Below, in pieces: positions 1 to 6,454 of a DNA stretch of 6,699 nucleotides (position 1 is its first letter; each line of letters opens with the position of its first letter). The notes under the pieces were generated by a model. That model did no database searches. It had not been told where the DNA came from and worked only from the letters and a program-made list of their open reading frames with translations. This DNA comes from Promethearchaeota archaeon (lineage in GTDB: Archaea > Asgardarchaeota > Lokiarchaeia > Sigynarchaeales > SOKP01): positions 1 through 6,699 of the forward strand of contig WJKD01000866.1 of NCBI GenBank assembly GCA_014729315.1. Direction: 5' to 3'. Made by a program: the position numbers and the translations under genes.

Positions 1-17
1 ATCTACAATTCTTTCAT

Positions 18-28
18 AAAGAATAAAA
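18..28 (+). promoter_or_regulatory. Possible TATA box of the acyl-CoA synthetase gene
   Basis: An A-rich element containing AATAAAA is centred about 28 bases before the ATG at 52, the spacing expected for an archaeal promoter with a leaderless or very short-leader transcript. No Shine-Dalgarno sequence precedes the ATG, which fits a leaderless mRNA. The match to a TATA box is weak and only 51 bases of upstream sequence are visible. Confidence 0.3.
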
Positions 29-51
29 CATTTCTAATTTTTTCCTATATA

Positions 52-1479
52 ATGCAACAAAGTAAAACTTACGTTAATTCTCTGGACAAATTATTTTATC
101 CTAAACATATCGCGTTTATAGGAGCTTCGGAAAAATCGGCATTCGGTTCCATGATGTATCTCTCTGCGTTTAAAGAGTCAAAGTGGAACGAAACATTCTA
201 TCCCGTAAATCCAAAGCGAGAGAGAGTCTTAGATTGGAAATGCTATCCCTCTGTAAAAGACATTCCCTATCCCGTTGATACTGCCTATATTTCAGTAAAG
301 ACGCACATTATTCCGCAAGTTATAGAGGAATGTGTAGAAAAAGAAGTTAACTGGGTTATTGTTTTTGCCTCTGGCTTCTCAGAAACTGGAGATCCCGAGA
401 GAAAAAGATTAGAAAAACGCCTTCAAGAAATAGTAAAGAGCACTAACACTCGATTAATCGGTCCAAATTGTTTAGGACCTTACAACGCAGAAAATGGAAT
501 GGCATTTACATTTGCTGCAAAATTGGGAAAAGTAGGTACTGTTTCGTTTATGTCTCAATCCGGCGGTCATTTAAGTCAGTTGTTGGATATTGGATTTAAG
601 CGCGATATACGATTTAGATACGGAATCTCGTTTGGAAATCAAATCGATCTTAACTGCGTTGATTTTCTGCGGCATTTTCGTAAAGATCCCGAAACTAAAG
701 TAATTGCGGCCTATTTAGAATCGTTTGGGTCAGGGAGCGGACACAAATTCGTGGAAGAACTAAAAATAACAACTCCCGTTAAACCCGTTATTCTGTGGAA
801 AGGCGGATACACCGAAGACGGTTCTCGTGCAGCGTTCTCCCATACTGGAGCGTTAGCTTCTGATTTCAAATTATGGGAGGCCATGGCAAAGCAAACGGGA
901 GCAACCTTGGTAAAAGATAACGAAGAATTCTGGAATACCATAAAGACTTTTGAATTATTATATCCTGATAAATTACCCGAGGGTCAGAATGTTGGCATCA
1001 TTACTCCTGGAGGAGGAAGTTCGGTAAATATGACTGATCTCTTTGCAGACCATGGTCTCAGAGTCCCTCATGTTACTGAAGAGTCACAATTTAAGTTAAG
1101 TAAAATCTTACCAAAAGAAAACGTTAATATAAAGAATCCAATTGACCTAGGTGCTTCGGGATTCGTTGTGAAGATATTTCTGGAATGTATTGATGTTATC
1201 ATGAACGATCCCAATTTAGATATGATTGTAATACCTCTGTGGCCTCATCACATGTTCGGACATGTGTTTAAGCGAATGATCAAACTCCAAGAATCGAGTT
1301 CCAAGCCTTTTGCGTACTGTCCTCCAAGTATCGCTGATTCCATAGACCTTGCCCAGAAATTCAAAAAAGTTAAGAAGATTTTTCATAAAACGCGTTCGCT
1401 ATATTTTCTCTCTTTAAGAGACGCAGCAAACAGTTTATCGCATTTGTGGAACTACAAACAATTTCTTGACGTTCATTAA
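52..1479 (+). CDS. Acyl-CoA synthetase (NDP/ADP-forming), alpha-type subunit
   Basis: This cytosolic protein of 475 residues matches the alpha subunit of ADP-forming acyl-CoA synthetases, which convert acyl-CoA, ADP and phosphate to acid, ATP and CoA. An N-terminal CoA-binding Rossmann domain (about 12-135) carries the GAS turn at 24-26. Next come GPNCLG (137-142), SQSGG (168-172) and SHTGALA (263-269), whose His264 is the expected phosphorylated residue. Glu223 sits where the family has the acidic partner of that histidine. A third domain (about 310-465) has a glycine-rich loop at 319-323 and NPIDLG at 362-367. The length is that of a complete stand-alone alpha subunit. The ATP-grasp beta part, fused or adjacent in many relatives, is not in the window, so it lies upstream, elsewhere, or is absent. 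The start at 52 leaves the usual short lead before the Rossmann strand. The acyl substrate cannot be told from sequence. Confidence 0.9.
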   Translation: MQQSKTYVNSLDKLFYPKHIAFIGASEKSAFGSMMYLSAFKESKWNETFYPVNPKRERVLDWKCYPSVKDIPYPVDTAYISVKTHIIPQVIEECVEKEVNWVIVFASGFSETGDPERKRLEKRLQEIVKSTNTRLIGPNCLGPYNAENGMAFTFAAKLGKVGTVSFMSQSGGHLSQLLDIGFKRDIRFRYGISFGNQIDLNCVDFLRHFRKDPETKVIAAYLESFGSGSGHKFVEELKITTPVKPVILWKGGYTEDGSRAAFSHTGALASDFKLWEAMAKQTGATLVKDNEEFWNTIKTFELLYPDKLPEGQNVGIITPGGGSSVNMTDLFADHGLRVPHVTEESQFKLSKILPKENVNIKNPIDLGASGFVVKIFLECIDVIMNDPNLDMIVIPLWPHHMFGHVFKRMIKLQESSSKPFAYCPPSIADSIDLAQKFKKVKKIFHKTRSLYFLSLRDAANSLSHLWNYKQFLDVH

Positions 1480-1507
1480 ATTTCCATTAAAATAAAAAAT
1501 ACCTTAC

Positions 1508-1537
1508 TTTTTTGTACTTTTAGTTATTTTTATTTTT
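1508..1537 (+). terminator. T-run terminator after the acyl-CoA synthetase gene
   Basis: Four runs of four to six T (1508-1513, 1518-1521, 1527-1531, 1533-1537) begin 29 bases after the stop codon at 1479. Archaeal RNA polymerase terminates at such U-tracts without needing a hairpin. This argues that the two plus-strand genes are at least partly separate transcripts. The same stretch may include the promoter of the next gene. Confidence 0.5.
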
Positions 1538-1538
1538 A
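1527..1538 (+). promoter_or_regulatory. Possible TATA element of the double-MBL gene
   Basis: The T/A-rich element TTTTTATTTTTA is centred about 38 bases before the ATG at 1570. A start site about 25 bases downstream of it would give a leader of roughly 10-15 bases. No clear Shine-Dalgarno sequence is seen before the ATG. The element overlaps the T-runs of the preceding terminator, so one of the two readings may be wrong. Confidence 0.25.
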
Positions 1539-1569
1539 GTAACATCACCACTATAATAAGTAAATCAAA

Positions 1570-3501
1570 ATGAGCAGCGTAAAATTTGAAAAGATATGTG
1601 AAAATGTGTTCTTATTTAGAGACGCCGTAAATGTATATGTCGTTAAAAAAGGGGATGAAGCGGTCCTTATTGATTTTGGCTCGGGAGAGGTTTTGAATTG
1701 CATAAAAGATTTAGGCATTAACCACATAGAATATATCTTACATACACATTATCATCGAGATCAATGCTATGGAGATAAAATAGCTCTAGAAGAGGGAATA
1801 AAAATTGCCGCACCCTATAAAGAAAGAAAACTATTCACCTCGGCGGAAAATTTTTGGAAAAAAAGAACCTATTACAATATTTATTATTTCAAGCCGACCT
1901 TTTTCGTATCTACTTATAACATACCCCTTGCGTTAACTCTTAAGAAAGGTGATATTTTTGAATGGGAATCGTATAATTTTGAGATTATTCGCACCCCTGG
2001 GCACACATCTGAATCAATATCTTATTTTCTCAATGTTGATAATAAGAATTTAATCTTTTCGGGCGATTTAATCCATTCGGGAGGGAGAGTCATTACTTAT
2101 TACGATCTGGAATATTTATATAATGATAATGGAGAAGGAGGAATTAAACGGTCTCTTGAGTCATTCGAATCTTTGATGGAGCATAATCCAGATATTCTCT
2201 TGCCTTCTCACGGTGATATTATTTACAAGCCTAAAAAAGACATTGAAAATTTAAAACAAAAATTTGAGCGCGCTAGATTAGTATTTTGCTCGAGATACTC
2301 GGGAATTGATTATATGTCGACCGAATTGCAGGAAAAGGCAATACCTGGGGTAGATATGGAAAATGAATTTCCTCATTTGTTCCATCAAGGGACTTGTCCA
2401 CCCTTTGTACTTAAGGGAAAAGAAAATAACGCACTTTTGATAGACTTCGCTGGAGACGACGAACAAGGATATTCTCTGCCTAAATTCGAAAAGATCTTAA
2501 GGGAATTGAATGTTGAAAAAATTGATATAGTAATTCCTACACATTATCACGATGATCATGTGTCAGGAATTCCTTTAATACAAGAAAAATATAATGCGAG
2601 GGTCTACGCTCTGCAGAATATGGTAGATGTCTTGGAAAATCCTACTCATTATCGACTAGGCTGTCTTACGGATATATCAATTAAAGTAGATAAAGTTTTA
2701 GAGGATGGAGAAAGATTCAAATGGGATGAATATAATTTTCAAGTTTTTCATTTTCCAGGGCAAACTGAATATCACATGGGTTTATTCGGAAATATTGATG
2801 GCAGGGAGGTGTTTTTTACAGGAGATACTATAACGGAAAGAACGCTTGTAGATCGAGATACTAATATCAACGGATTAAATTTTTGCAAACTTGGAGATAA
2901 TGTGGGTTTTATGAAGTGCGCAGAACTTTTGTTAAAATGCCGACCCGATTATTTAGCTATTAGTCATTACGGCATAATAAAGGTGGACGACAAGTTATTA
3001 AAAAAATATAAAAAAATTGTTTCTGAATACGAACATACTATTGAAAGCATAGCCGCTCAAGATAATCCCAATTTCGCCCTCGATCCGAATTGGATTTGCT
3101 TTAAACCTATTAGAATTATTACGATGCCCGGTAATACTTTTGAAACAAACTTATTAATTCGTAATTACGCTGATACCCAATCAGAATTAGAATTTCGCTT
3201 AAATATACCTGAGGCTTGGAGTGCTAATCCTCTATCTGGTTCTCTGAAACTTAAAGAAAATACCATTCAAAATATTCCAATAAAAATAACTATTCCCAAA
3301 GACGAAAATCGCTCTGGAAGGACGATTATAACTGCGAACATAATTTGGAGGGGAAGAAACCTGGGTCCCTTACCCGACTTAATGGTCGATCACGGATTCT
3401 CTCCTCCCAAAGAGTGGCGTGCATGGGATCCCATAGAAAGTATCAATCATTTATTATGGACTATTAAACAGATGAAACAGATGAAGGGATATTTTCGCTA
3501 G
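1570..3501 (+). CDS. Tandem metallo-beta-lactamase-fold protein with C-terminal Ig-like domain
   Basis: This 643-residue protein has two MBL-fold hydrolase domains. Domain 1 (about 5-235) has H60-x-H62-x-D64-Q65, PGHT with His145, GD with Asp166 and SHG with His214. Domain 2 (about 265-490) has H325-x-H327-x-D329-H330, PGQT with Gln398 where His is usual, Asp419 and His466. Residues 126-146 and 379-399 align without gaps (9 of 21 identical), so the halves look like an internal duplication. Residues about 508-605 form a beta-rich module resembling NEW3/Ig-like sandwiches, and a short W-rich tail follows. There is no signal peptide or membrane helix, so it is probably cytosolic. MBL enzymes hydrolyse thioesters, lactams, phosphodiesters and others; the substrate here is unknown. 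Its neighbour 90 bases upstream is an acyl-CoA synthetase subunit, which makes thioester chemistry possible but unproven. The first ATG gives a normal MBL N-terminus. Confidence 0.88.
   Translation: MSSVKFEKICENVFLFRDAVNVYVVKKGDEAVLIDFGSGEVLNCIKDLGINHIEYILHTHYHRDQCYGDKIALEEGIKIAAPYKERKLFTSAENFWKKRTYYNIYYFKPTFFVSTYNIPLALTLKKGDIFEWESYNFEIIRTPGHTSESISYFLNVDNKNLIFSGDLIHSGGRVITYYDLEYLYNDNGEGGIKRSLESFESLMEHNPDILLPSHGDIIYKPKKDIENLKQKFERARLVFCSRYSGIDYMSTELQEKAIPGVDMENEFPHLFHQGTCPPFVLKGKENNALLIDFAGDDEQGYSLPKFEKILRELNVEKIDIVIPTHYHDDHVSGIPLIQEKYNARVYALQNMVDVLENPTHYRLGCLTDISIKVDKVLEDGERFKWDEYNFQVFHFPGQTEYHMGLFGNIDGREVFFTGDTITERTLVDRDTNINGLNFCKLGDNVGFMKCAELLLKCRPDYLAISHYGIIKVDDKLLKKYKKIVSEYEHTIESIAAQDNPNFALDPNWICFKPIRIITMPGNTFETNLLIRNYADTQSELEFRLNIPEAWSANPLSGSLKLKENTIQNIPIKITIPKDENRSGRTIITANIIWRGRNLGPLPDLMVDHGFSPPKEWRAWDPIESINHLLWTIKQMKQMKGYFR
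3498..3501. other. Overlapping stop codons of convergent genes in CTAG
   Basis: The palindrome CTAG provides TAG for the plus-strand MBL gene (3499-3501) and TAG for the minus-strand kinase gene (3500-3498). The two genes therefore have no intergenic space, and any 3' untranslated region of either transcript is antisense to the other's coding region. Confidence 0.95.
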
Positions 3502-5222
3502 GTCGGTTGTGGAATAGTCTGCGGTAAGGAAAAATAAAAAGTACATCCTTTATTTTCACCTTCAGATTCAACCCATATTCTTCCTCCATGTAATTCAACT
3601 ATTTTTTTAGAGATATAAAGTCCTAAACCTGACCCTTCCGATAAAATGTCAAATCCTTTATTGTATCTTTCTACTTTACCAAATCGCTTAAAGATTTTTT
3701 GTTGTTGTTCTTCAGTTAATCCAATTCCATTGTCTTCTACCCATACTATAACAGAATTGCCTTTAATCTTAGTACTTATTGATATCCTTCCACCACGAGG
3801 AGTGTATTTAATTGCATTAGAGATTAAGTTGCAAATAATCTGCCTTATTTGTTTCTCATCATAAAACAATATGAGTTCATCGGGCAAATTTAACAAGAAT
3901 TTGTGATTTCTTAATTTTATTAATCCTTCCATTTCTTTAACACTTTTTTCAATGGTATCAATAAGATCGTGCTCCTCTTTTTTAACATCTACTTTACTAG
4001 ATTCTAATTTCGCAGCATCTAATATGTCGTTTACTAAACTCTCAAGTCTATTAGAAGCATTGTTTATTTCATCTACAATTTCTTGAACATCAATATCTAA
4101 TTTACTATGATACTTTTCTCGGAGCAAAAGAGAAAAACCTTTAATTGAAACTAACGGAGTCTTTAACTCGTGTGAGGTCCTATTTAATAATTCTGATTTC
4201 AATTCGTTTAGGTTTCTAAGCTCTTGCTCAATTTGTTTCTGGTCGGTGATATCTCTCGTAATCAGTAAAACAGAATCTACTTTTCCTTTTATCGTAATAG
4301 GGGCGATTCTGGAAGAATACCAACGTCTTGGGGTCTTTGGTCCCTTTGCTTCTGTTTCATAGCTAGTAGGATCACCCGTTTTAAACACATTTTTAATGGA
4401 CTTATCAACTAATGATTTATATTTAGGAGGAACATAATCTGTAGCATGAGTTCCAATAATTTCGTCGATCTTATGTAATTCAGGAATTTTATTAATATAT
4501 TCAATTAAACCTTTTCTATTAATTCTTAAAATTATATCTGGAGCTTGATCTATGAGCATCTTAAATTTAGCCTCGCTCTTTTTTAATTCCGTATTTGTTT
4601 TTTGAAAATAAGCCAAAATTATTGAAATCGCTATGAAGATTTCAAGGACTATCTCTAAAAGGTATCCAAAAATTATTTGTGTTGAATAAATTCTAAAGTA
4701 TAAAAAATAAATTTTATGAATTCCCCATAATACGAATCCGATTCCTGTAAATTTTTTGCTCACTCCAGTTAATTGACTAGTTTTCAAAAAAGTAAGACCG
4801 CAATAAAGATATAAACCCGCAAGAAAAATAAAAATGGGTATAGCTAAAATAAAAAGACTTTCTCTCAAAGGCAGGAGTAGGAAATGAACAACGAGAATAC
4901 CAAAACCACTCCATAATGTTCCTGAGATAGGTATGAGAAACCATCTGCTAGAGGGATTTTTATCCAAAAACTCGTTAATCCCCTTAAATAAGAAAAACCC
5001 ACTCCATATTAACGAAACTTGGTTAAAAAAAAAAAGTAAAAGCGATCGTGGTGAGAAGGACAAAAATATAGCTAAAATATAACGAATGAGATATAAAGAC
5101 CAACAAATAGTCCAAGATAAAAAAAACCGATTTTTGTATTCAAAATATAGTATAGAATTTACTAATATAAGAATGGATGTGGATTTTAATATGATTAGTA
5201 GTACGGTTAGAAGTTCTGCCAT
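3498..5222 (-). CDS. Seven-helix membrane PAS sensor histidine kinase
   Basis: This 574-residue sensor kinase autophosphorylates on histidine in response to an unknown signal. Residues 1-206 are very hydrophobic and give about seven membrane helices (near 6-26, 33-55, 59-80, 93-116, 121-143, 156-176, 184-206) with little extracellular sequence, so ligand or membrane-state sensing is likely. A cytosolic PAS domain follows (about 213-330), then HisKA with HELKTP (phosphoacceptor His351) and a complete HATPase: N-box Asn465/Asn469, DNGIG at 497-501, FKRF at 511-514 and GSGLGL at 530-535. All catalytic motifs are intact. The run from the F-box to the G2 box (ERYNKGFDI, then SEGSGLGLYI) is of the kind common in archaeal kinases. 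No response regulator is encoded in the window. The ATG at 5222 is the only start before an in-frame stop at 5261-5259. The gene is convergent with the MBL gene and the stops overlap. Confidence 0.93.
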   Translation of the reverse strand: MAELLTVLLIILKSTSILILVNSILYFEYKNRFFLSWTICWSLYLIRYILAIFLSFSPRSLLLFFFNQVSLIWSGFFLFKGINEFLDKNPSSRWFLIPISGTLWSGFGILVVHFLLLPLRESLFILAIPIFIFLAGLYLYCGLTFLKTSQLTGVSKKFTGIGFVLWGIHKIYFLYFRIYSTQIIFGYLLEIVLEIFIAISIILAYFQKTNTELKKSEAKFKMLIDQAPDIILRINRKGLIEYINKIPELHKIDEIIGTHATDYVPPKYKSLVDKSIKNVFKTGDPTSYETEAKGPKTPRRWYSSRIAPITIKGKVDSVLLITRDITDQKQIEQELRNLNELKSELLNRTSHELKTPLVSIKGFSLLLREKYHSKLDIDVQEIVDEINNASNRLESLVNDILDAAKLESSKVDVKKEEHDLIDTIEKSVKEMEGLIKLRNHKFLLNLPDELILFYDEKQIRQIICNLISNAIKYTPRGGRISISTKIKGNSVIVWVEDNGIGLTEEQQQKIFKRFGKVERYNKGFDILSEGSGLGLYISKKIVELHGGRIWVESEGENKGCTFYFSLPQTIPQPT

Positions 5223-5249
5223 TAGGCATTTTTCTCTTTCTTTTTTGAG

Positions 5250-5259
5250 ATATATTTTT
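5250..5259 (-). promoter_or_regulatory. TATA box of the histidine kinase gene
   Basis: Read on the minus strand this is AAAAATATAT, centred about 32 bases before the ATG at 5222. It is followed by a purine-rich stretch just ahead of the start. Spacing fits an archaeal promoter with a leader of about 5 bases. An out-of-frame ATG lies 7 bases before the proposed start, but the in-frame ATG is the only one that opens the kinase. Confidence 0.45.
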
Positions 5260-5296
5260 CAATACGATCTTACAATTTCTACAGGCAACTCATAAA

Positions 5297-5468
5297 TCTT
5301 TAAAAATGTCTTTAAAAAACTTTATTTTTACACTATTATTATTAGTGTCTTTATATTAAAATGGTAGTATTCGAAGATTTAATTCAAATCTTTAAAAATA
5401 TCCTTATCCCTCGGTAATTAATTAAATTTCTTTAGCTCATAACTTAAATTGGAAGAATTTTTTAAAGA
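5297..5468. repeat. Cluster of TCTTTAAAAA motifs
   Basis: The 10-mer TCTTTAAAAA occurs on the plus strand at 5297-5306, 5309-5318 and 5389-5398, and inverted as TTTTTTAAAGA at 5458-5468. The first and third copies lie inside an exact 14-base direct repeat (5294-5307 and 5386-5399). The first two copies are offset by 12 bases, close to one helical turn. They lie upstream of the kinase gene, so binding sites for a regulator are possible. Low sequence complexity is the alternative explanation. Confidence 0.5.
5331..5347. promoter_or_regulatory. Imperfect 17-base dyad, possible operator
   Basis: The sequence CACTATTATTATTAGTG has 5-base perfect outer arms (CACTA/TAGTG) and pairs at all but one symmetric position around a central T. 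Size and symmetry fit a site for a dimeric winged-helix regulator. It lies about 110 bases upstream of the kinase start and beside the TCTTTAAAAA cluster. No transcript terminator role is likely, because it has no long T-run and sits between divergent genes. Confidence 0.35.
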
Positions 5469-5606
5469 GATTTAGAGAAATGATAACTTTTGTCTTTTTT
5501 TTCAGCAAATTGTCTTGCCTCTAATTCTTGTCTTACATCCCGTTTTACAACTTTTTTAAAGTGAATTAAATTGTGAAATAATTTTAAAAGATCAAAGAAT
5601 TAACAT
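5462..5606 (-). pseudogene. Possible small protein gene, frameshifted or spurious
   Basis: On the minus strand, the frame ending at the TAA at 5464-5462 is open for 45 codons back to a stop at 5602-5600. Its translation is protein-like: a hydrophobic start (FFDLLKLFHNLIHF), then a basic-acidic helix-like part (VVKRDVRQELEARQFAEKKD) and the end KSYHFSKSL. It has no ATG, GTG or TTG. An ATG at 5606-5604 in another frame lies about 29 bases behind a good minus-strand TATA box, and a single one-base change between about 5600 and 5593 would join it to this frame and give about 47 residues. This could be a decayed small gene, a sequencing or assembly error, or a chance opening in AT-rich DNA. No family is recognised. 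Confidence 0.27.
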
Positions 5607-5631
5607 TTATTAAAAAAAGGACTTAATTTGA

Positions 5632-5642
5632 TTTTTATATAA
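5632..5642. promoter_or_regulatory. Strong TATA-like element, direction uncertain
   Basis: TTTTTATATAA on the plus strand reads TTATATAAAAA on the minus strand, the best TATA-box match in the window. On the minus strand it is centred about 29-30 bases before an ATG at 5606-5604, the spacing of a leaderless archaeal promoter. On the plus strand it could drive the regulator gene with a leader of about 75-80 bases. A closer, weaker A/T-rich element for the regulator lies near 5688-5704. Confidence 0.45.
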
Positions 5643-5743
5643 TCAAAAAAATTGGAAGTACTAATAATATAGTATCGATTCCAAGGCTAAATAAAATTAA
5701 AAACATTATTTTACTTCTAAGAGTATTATCTGCTCAATTTAAA

Positions 5744-6415
5744 ATGAGTAAAAAGCTTTTAAACAAGGAAGAACTGGAGATTTTTGAAATCACTAAAGAA
5801 TATTTACAAAAACAGCCTATAAGTAGGATAGTAGAGCTGGTAAGGTTTATTGATAATCGTCTTAAATTTAATCCTAATTTTAATCGAAATAAAGTAGAAA
5901 AGATTGTAAAATCGCTAATTAAAAAAAACATCATTTTAATTGGTACTACGCTAACTAAGGATGATATATTGAGTGTACAGACTAGAAAAATTATTTTTGA
6001 ACATGTAAAACAGAATCCGGGAATTAATATTAATGAAATAAAAAATGAATTTAATTTAGGAAGTAACCAGGTCCTTTGGCACTTAAAAATGTTGGAGGAC
6101 TTCCAATACATAAAAACTGTGAAAATTGGAAATCAAAAGGCGCTTTTTGATGTAAATTTTAATGATGACCGTTGTCATATCACTTTTCATCTAAGAAACG
6201 ATAAAATTCAAGACATCGTGAATTTATTAAGAAGTAGCAACGAACCGCTCAGACCAACTAATATATCAGATACGTTAAGTATCCATTACAATACAACAAA
6301 AAAATATTTGAATATTCTTTTAGAATTTCAAATCATCGTGAAGGTTAATGGAAATAAAAAAAAGAGATATATTATTAATCCAGAACCAAATTATATTATG
6401 GAGAAATTGATATGA
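5744..6415 (+). CDS. Multi-winged-helix transcriptional regulator
   Basis: This 223-residue cytosolic DNA-binding protein appears to consist of three winged-helix units. Residues about 8-68 form a divergent N-terminal unit. Residues about 78-137 form a clear ArsR/MarR-like winged helix: a helix from the QTR at 79-81, a turn at INEIKNEFNLG (96-106), a recognition helix at SNQVLWHLKMLEDF (107-120) and a wing at 121-135. Residues about 152-211 form a third unit with a helix-turn-helix at 170-195 and a lysine-rich wing (KVNGNKKKRYI). There is no receiver, metal-binding cysteine cluster or recognised ligand domain. It is divergent from the histidine kinase, so it may regulate the kinase or itself through the shared upstream region; this is inference. 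The ATG at 5744 is the only start after the in-frame stop at 5624-5626, and no Shine-Dalgarno sequence is seen. Similar stacked-wHTH regulators are numerous in Asgard archaea, to my knowledge. Confidence 0.82.
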   Translation: MSKKLLNKEELEIFEITKEYLQKQPISRIVELVRFIDNRLKFNPNFNRNKVEKIVKSLIKKNIILIGTTLTKDDILSVQTRKIIFEHVKQNPGININEIKNEFNLGSNQVLWHLKMLEDFQYIKTVKIGNQKALFDVNFNDDRCHITFHLRNDKIQDIVNLLRSSNEPLRPTNISDTLSIHYNTTKKYLNILLEFQIIVKVNGNKKKRYIINPEPNYIMEKLI

Positions 6416-6454
6416 AAAGTATTGAGATGTATATAAAACTTAATCTAAGGATGA

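Larger units (their letters stand above)
5223..5743. other. AT-rich intergenic region between divergent kinase and regulator genes
   Basis: About 520 bases without a firm gene. It holds the kinase promoter near 5250, a cluster of TCTTTAAAAA motifs between 5297 and 5468, an imperfect 17-base dyad at 5331-5347, a protein-like minus-strand open stretch ending at 5462, a strong TATA-like element at 5632-5642 and the upstream sequence of the regulator gene. No tRNA or recognised structured RNA was seen. The plus strand in the frame of the regulator is open from 5627 to its ATG, but this stretch contains no ATG, GTG or TTG, so an N-terminal extension is not supported. Confidence 0.7.

Noticed and set aside
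711..941. Minus-strand open frame inside the acyl-CoA synthetase gene
   Set aside because: It lies entirely antisense to a gene with clear family motifs and has no family features of its own.
3463..3487. Tandem AAACAGATG units near the end of the MBL gene
   Set aside because: Only two copies, encoding KQMKQM in the C-terminal tail; a minor in-frame duplication without evidence of a wider repeat.
5361..5417. Plus-strand frame of 18 codons beginning ATGGTAGTATTC
   Set aside because: Too short to support, no ribosome binding site, and it lies within the repeat-bearing intergenic DNA.
5490..5534. Three direct copies of TTGTCTT at 5490, 5510 and 5528
   Set aside because: On the minus strand these are AAGACAA, which fall in different codon phases of the protein-like open stretch and are explained by similar AGA CAA and AAA GAC codons, so a regulatory repeat is not needed.
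5627..5743. Open plus-strand extension upstream of the regulator ATG
   Set aside because: It is in frame and open but has no ATG, GTG or TTG, and the ATG at 5744 gives a sensible N-terminus.
5734..6111. Minus-strand open frame of 125 codons opposite the regulator gene
   Set aside because: Its hydrophobic composition is what antisense reading of an AT-rich, lysine- and asparagine-rich gene gives; the plus-strand frame has clear winged-helix features.
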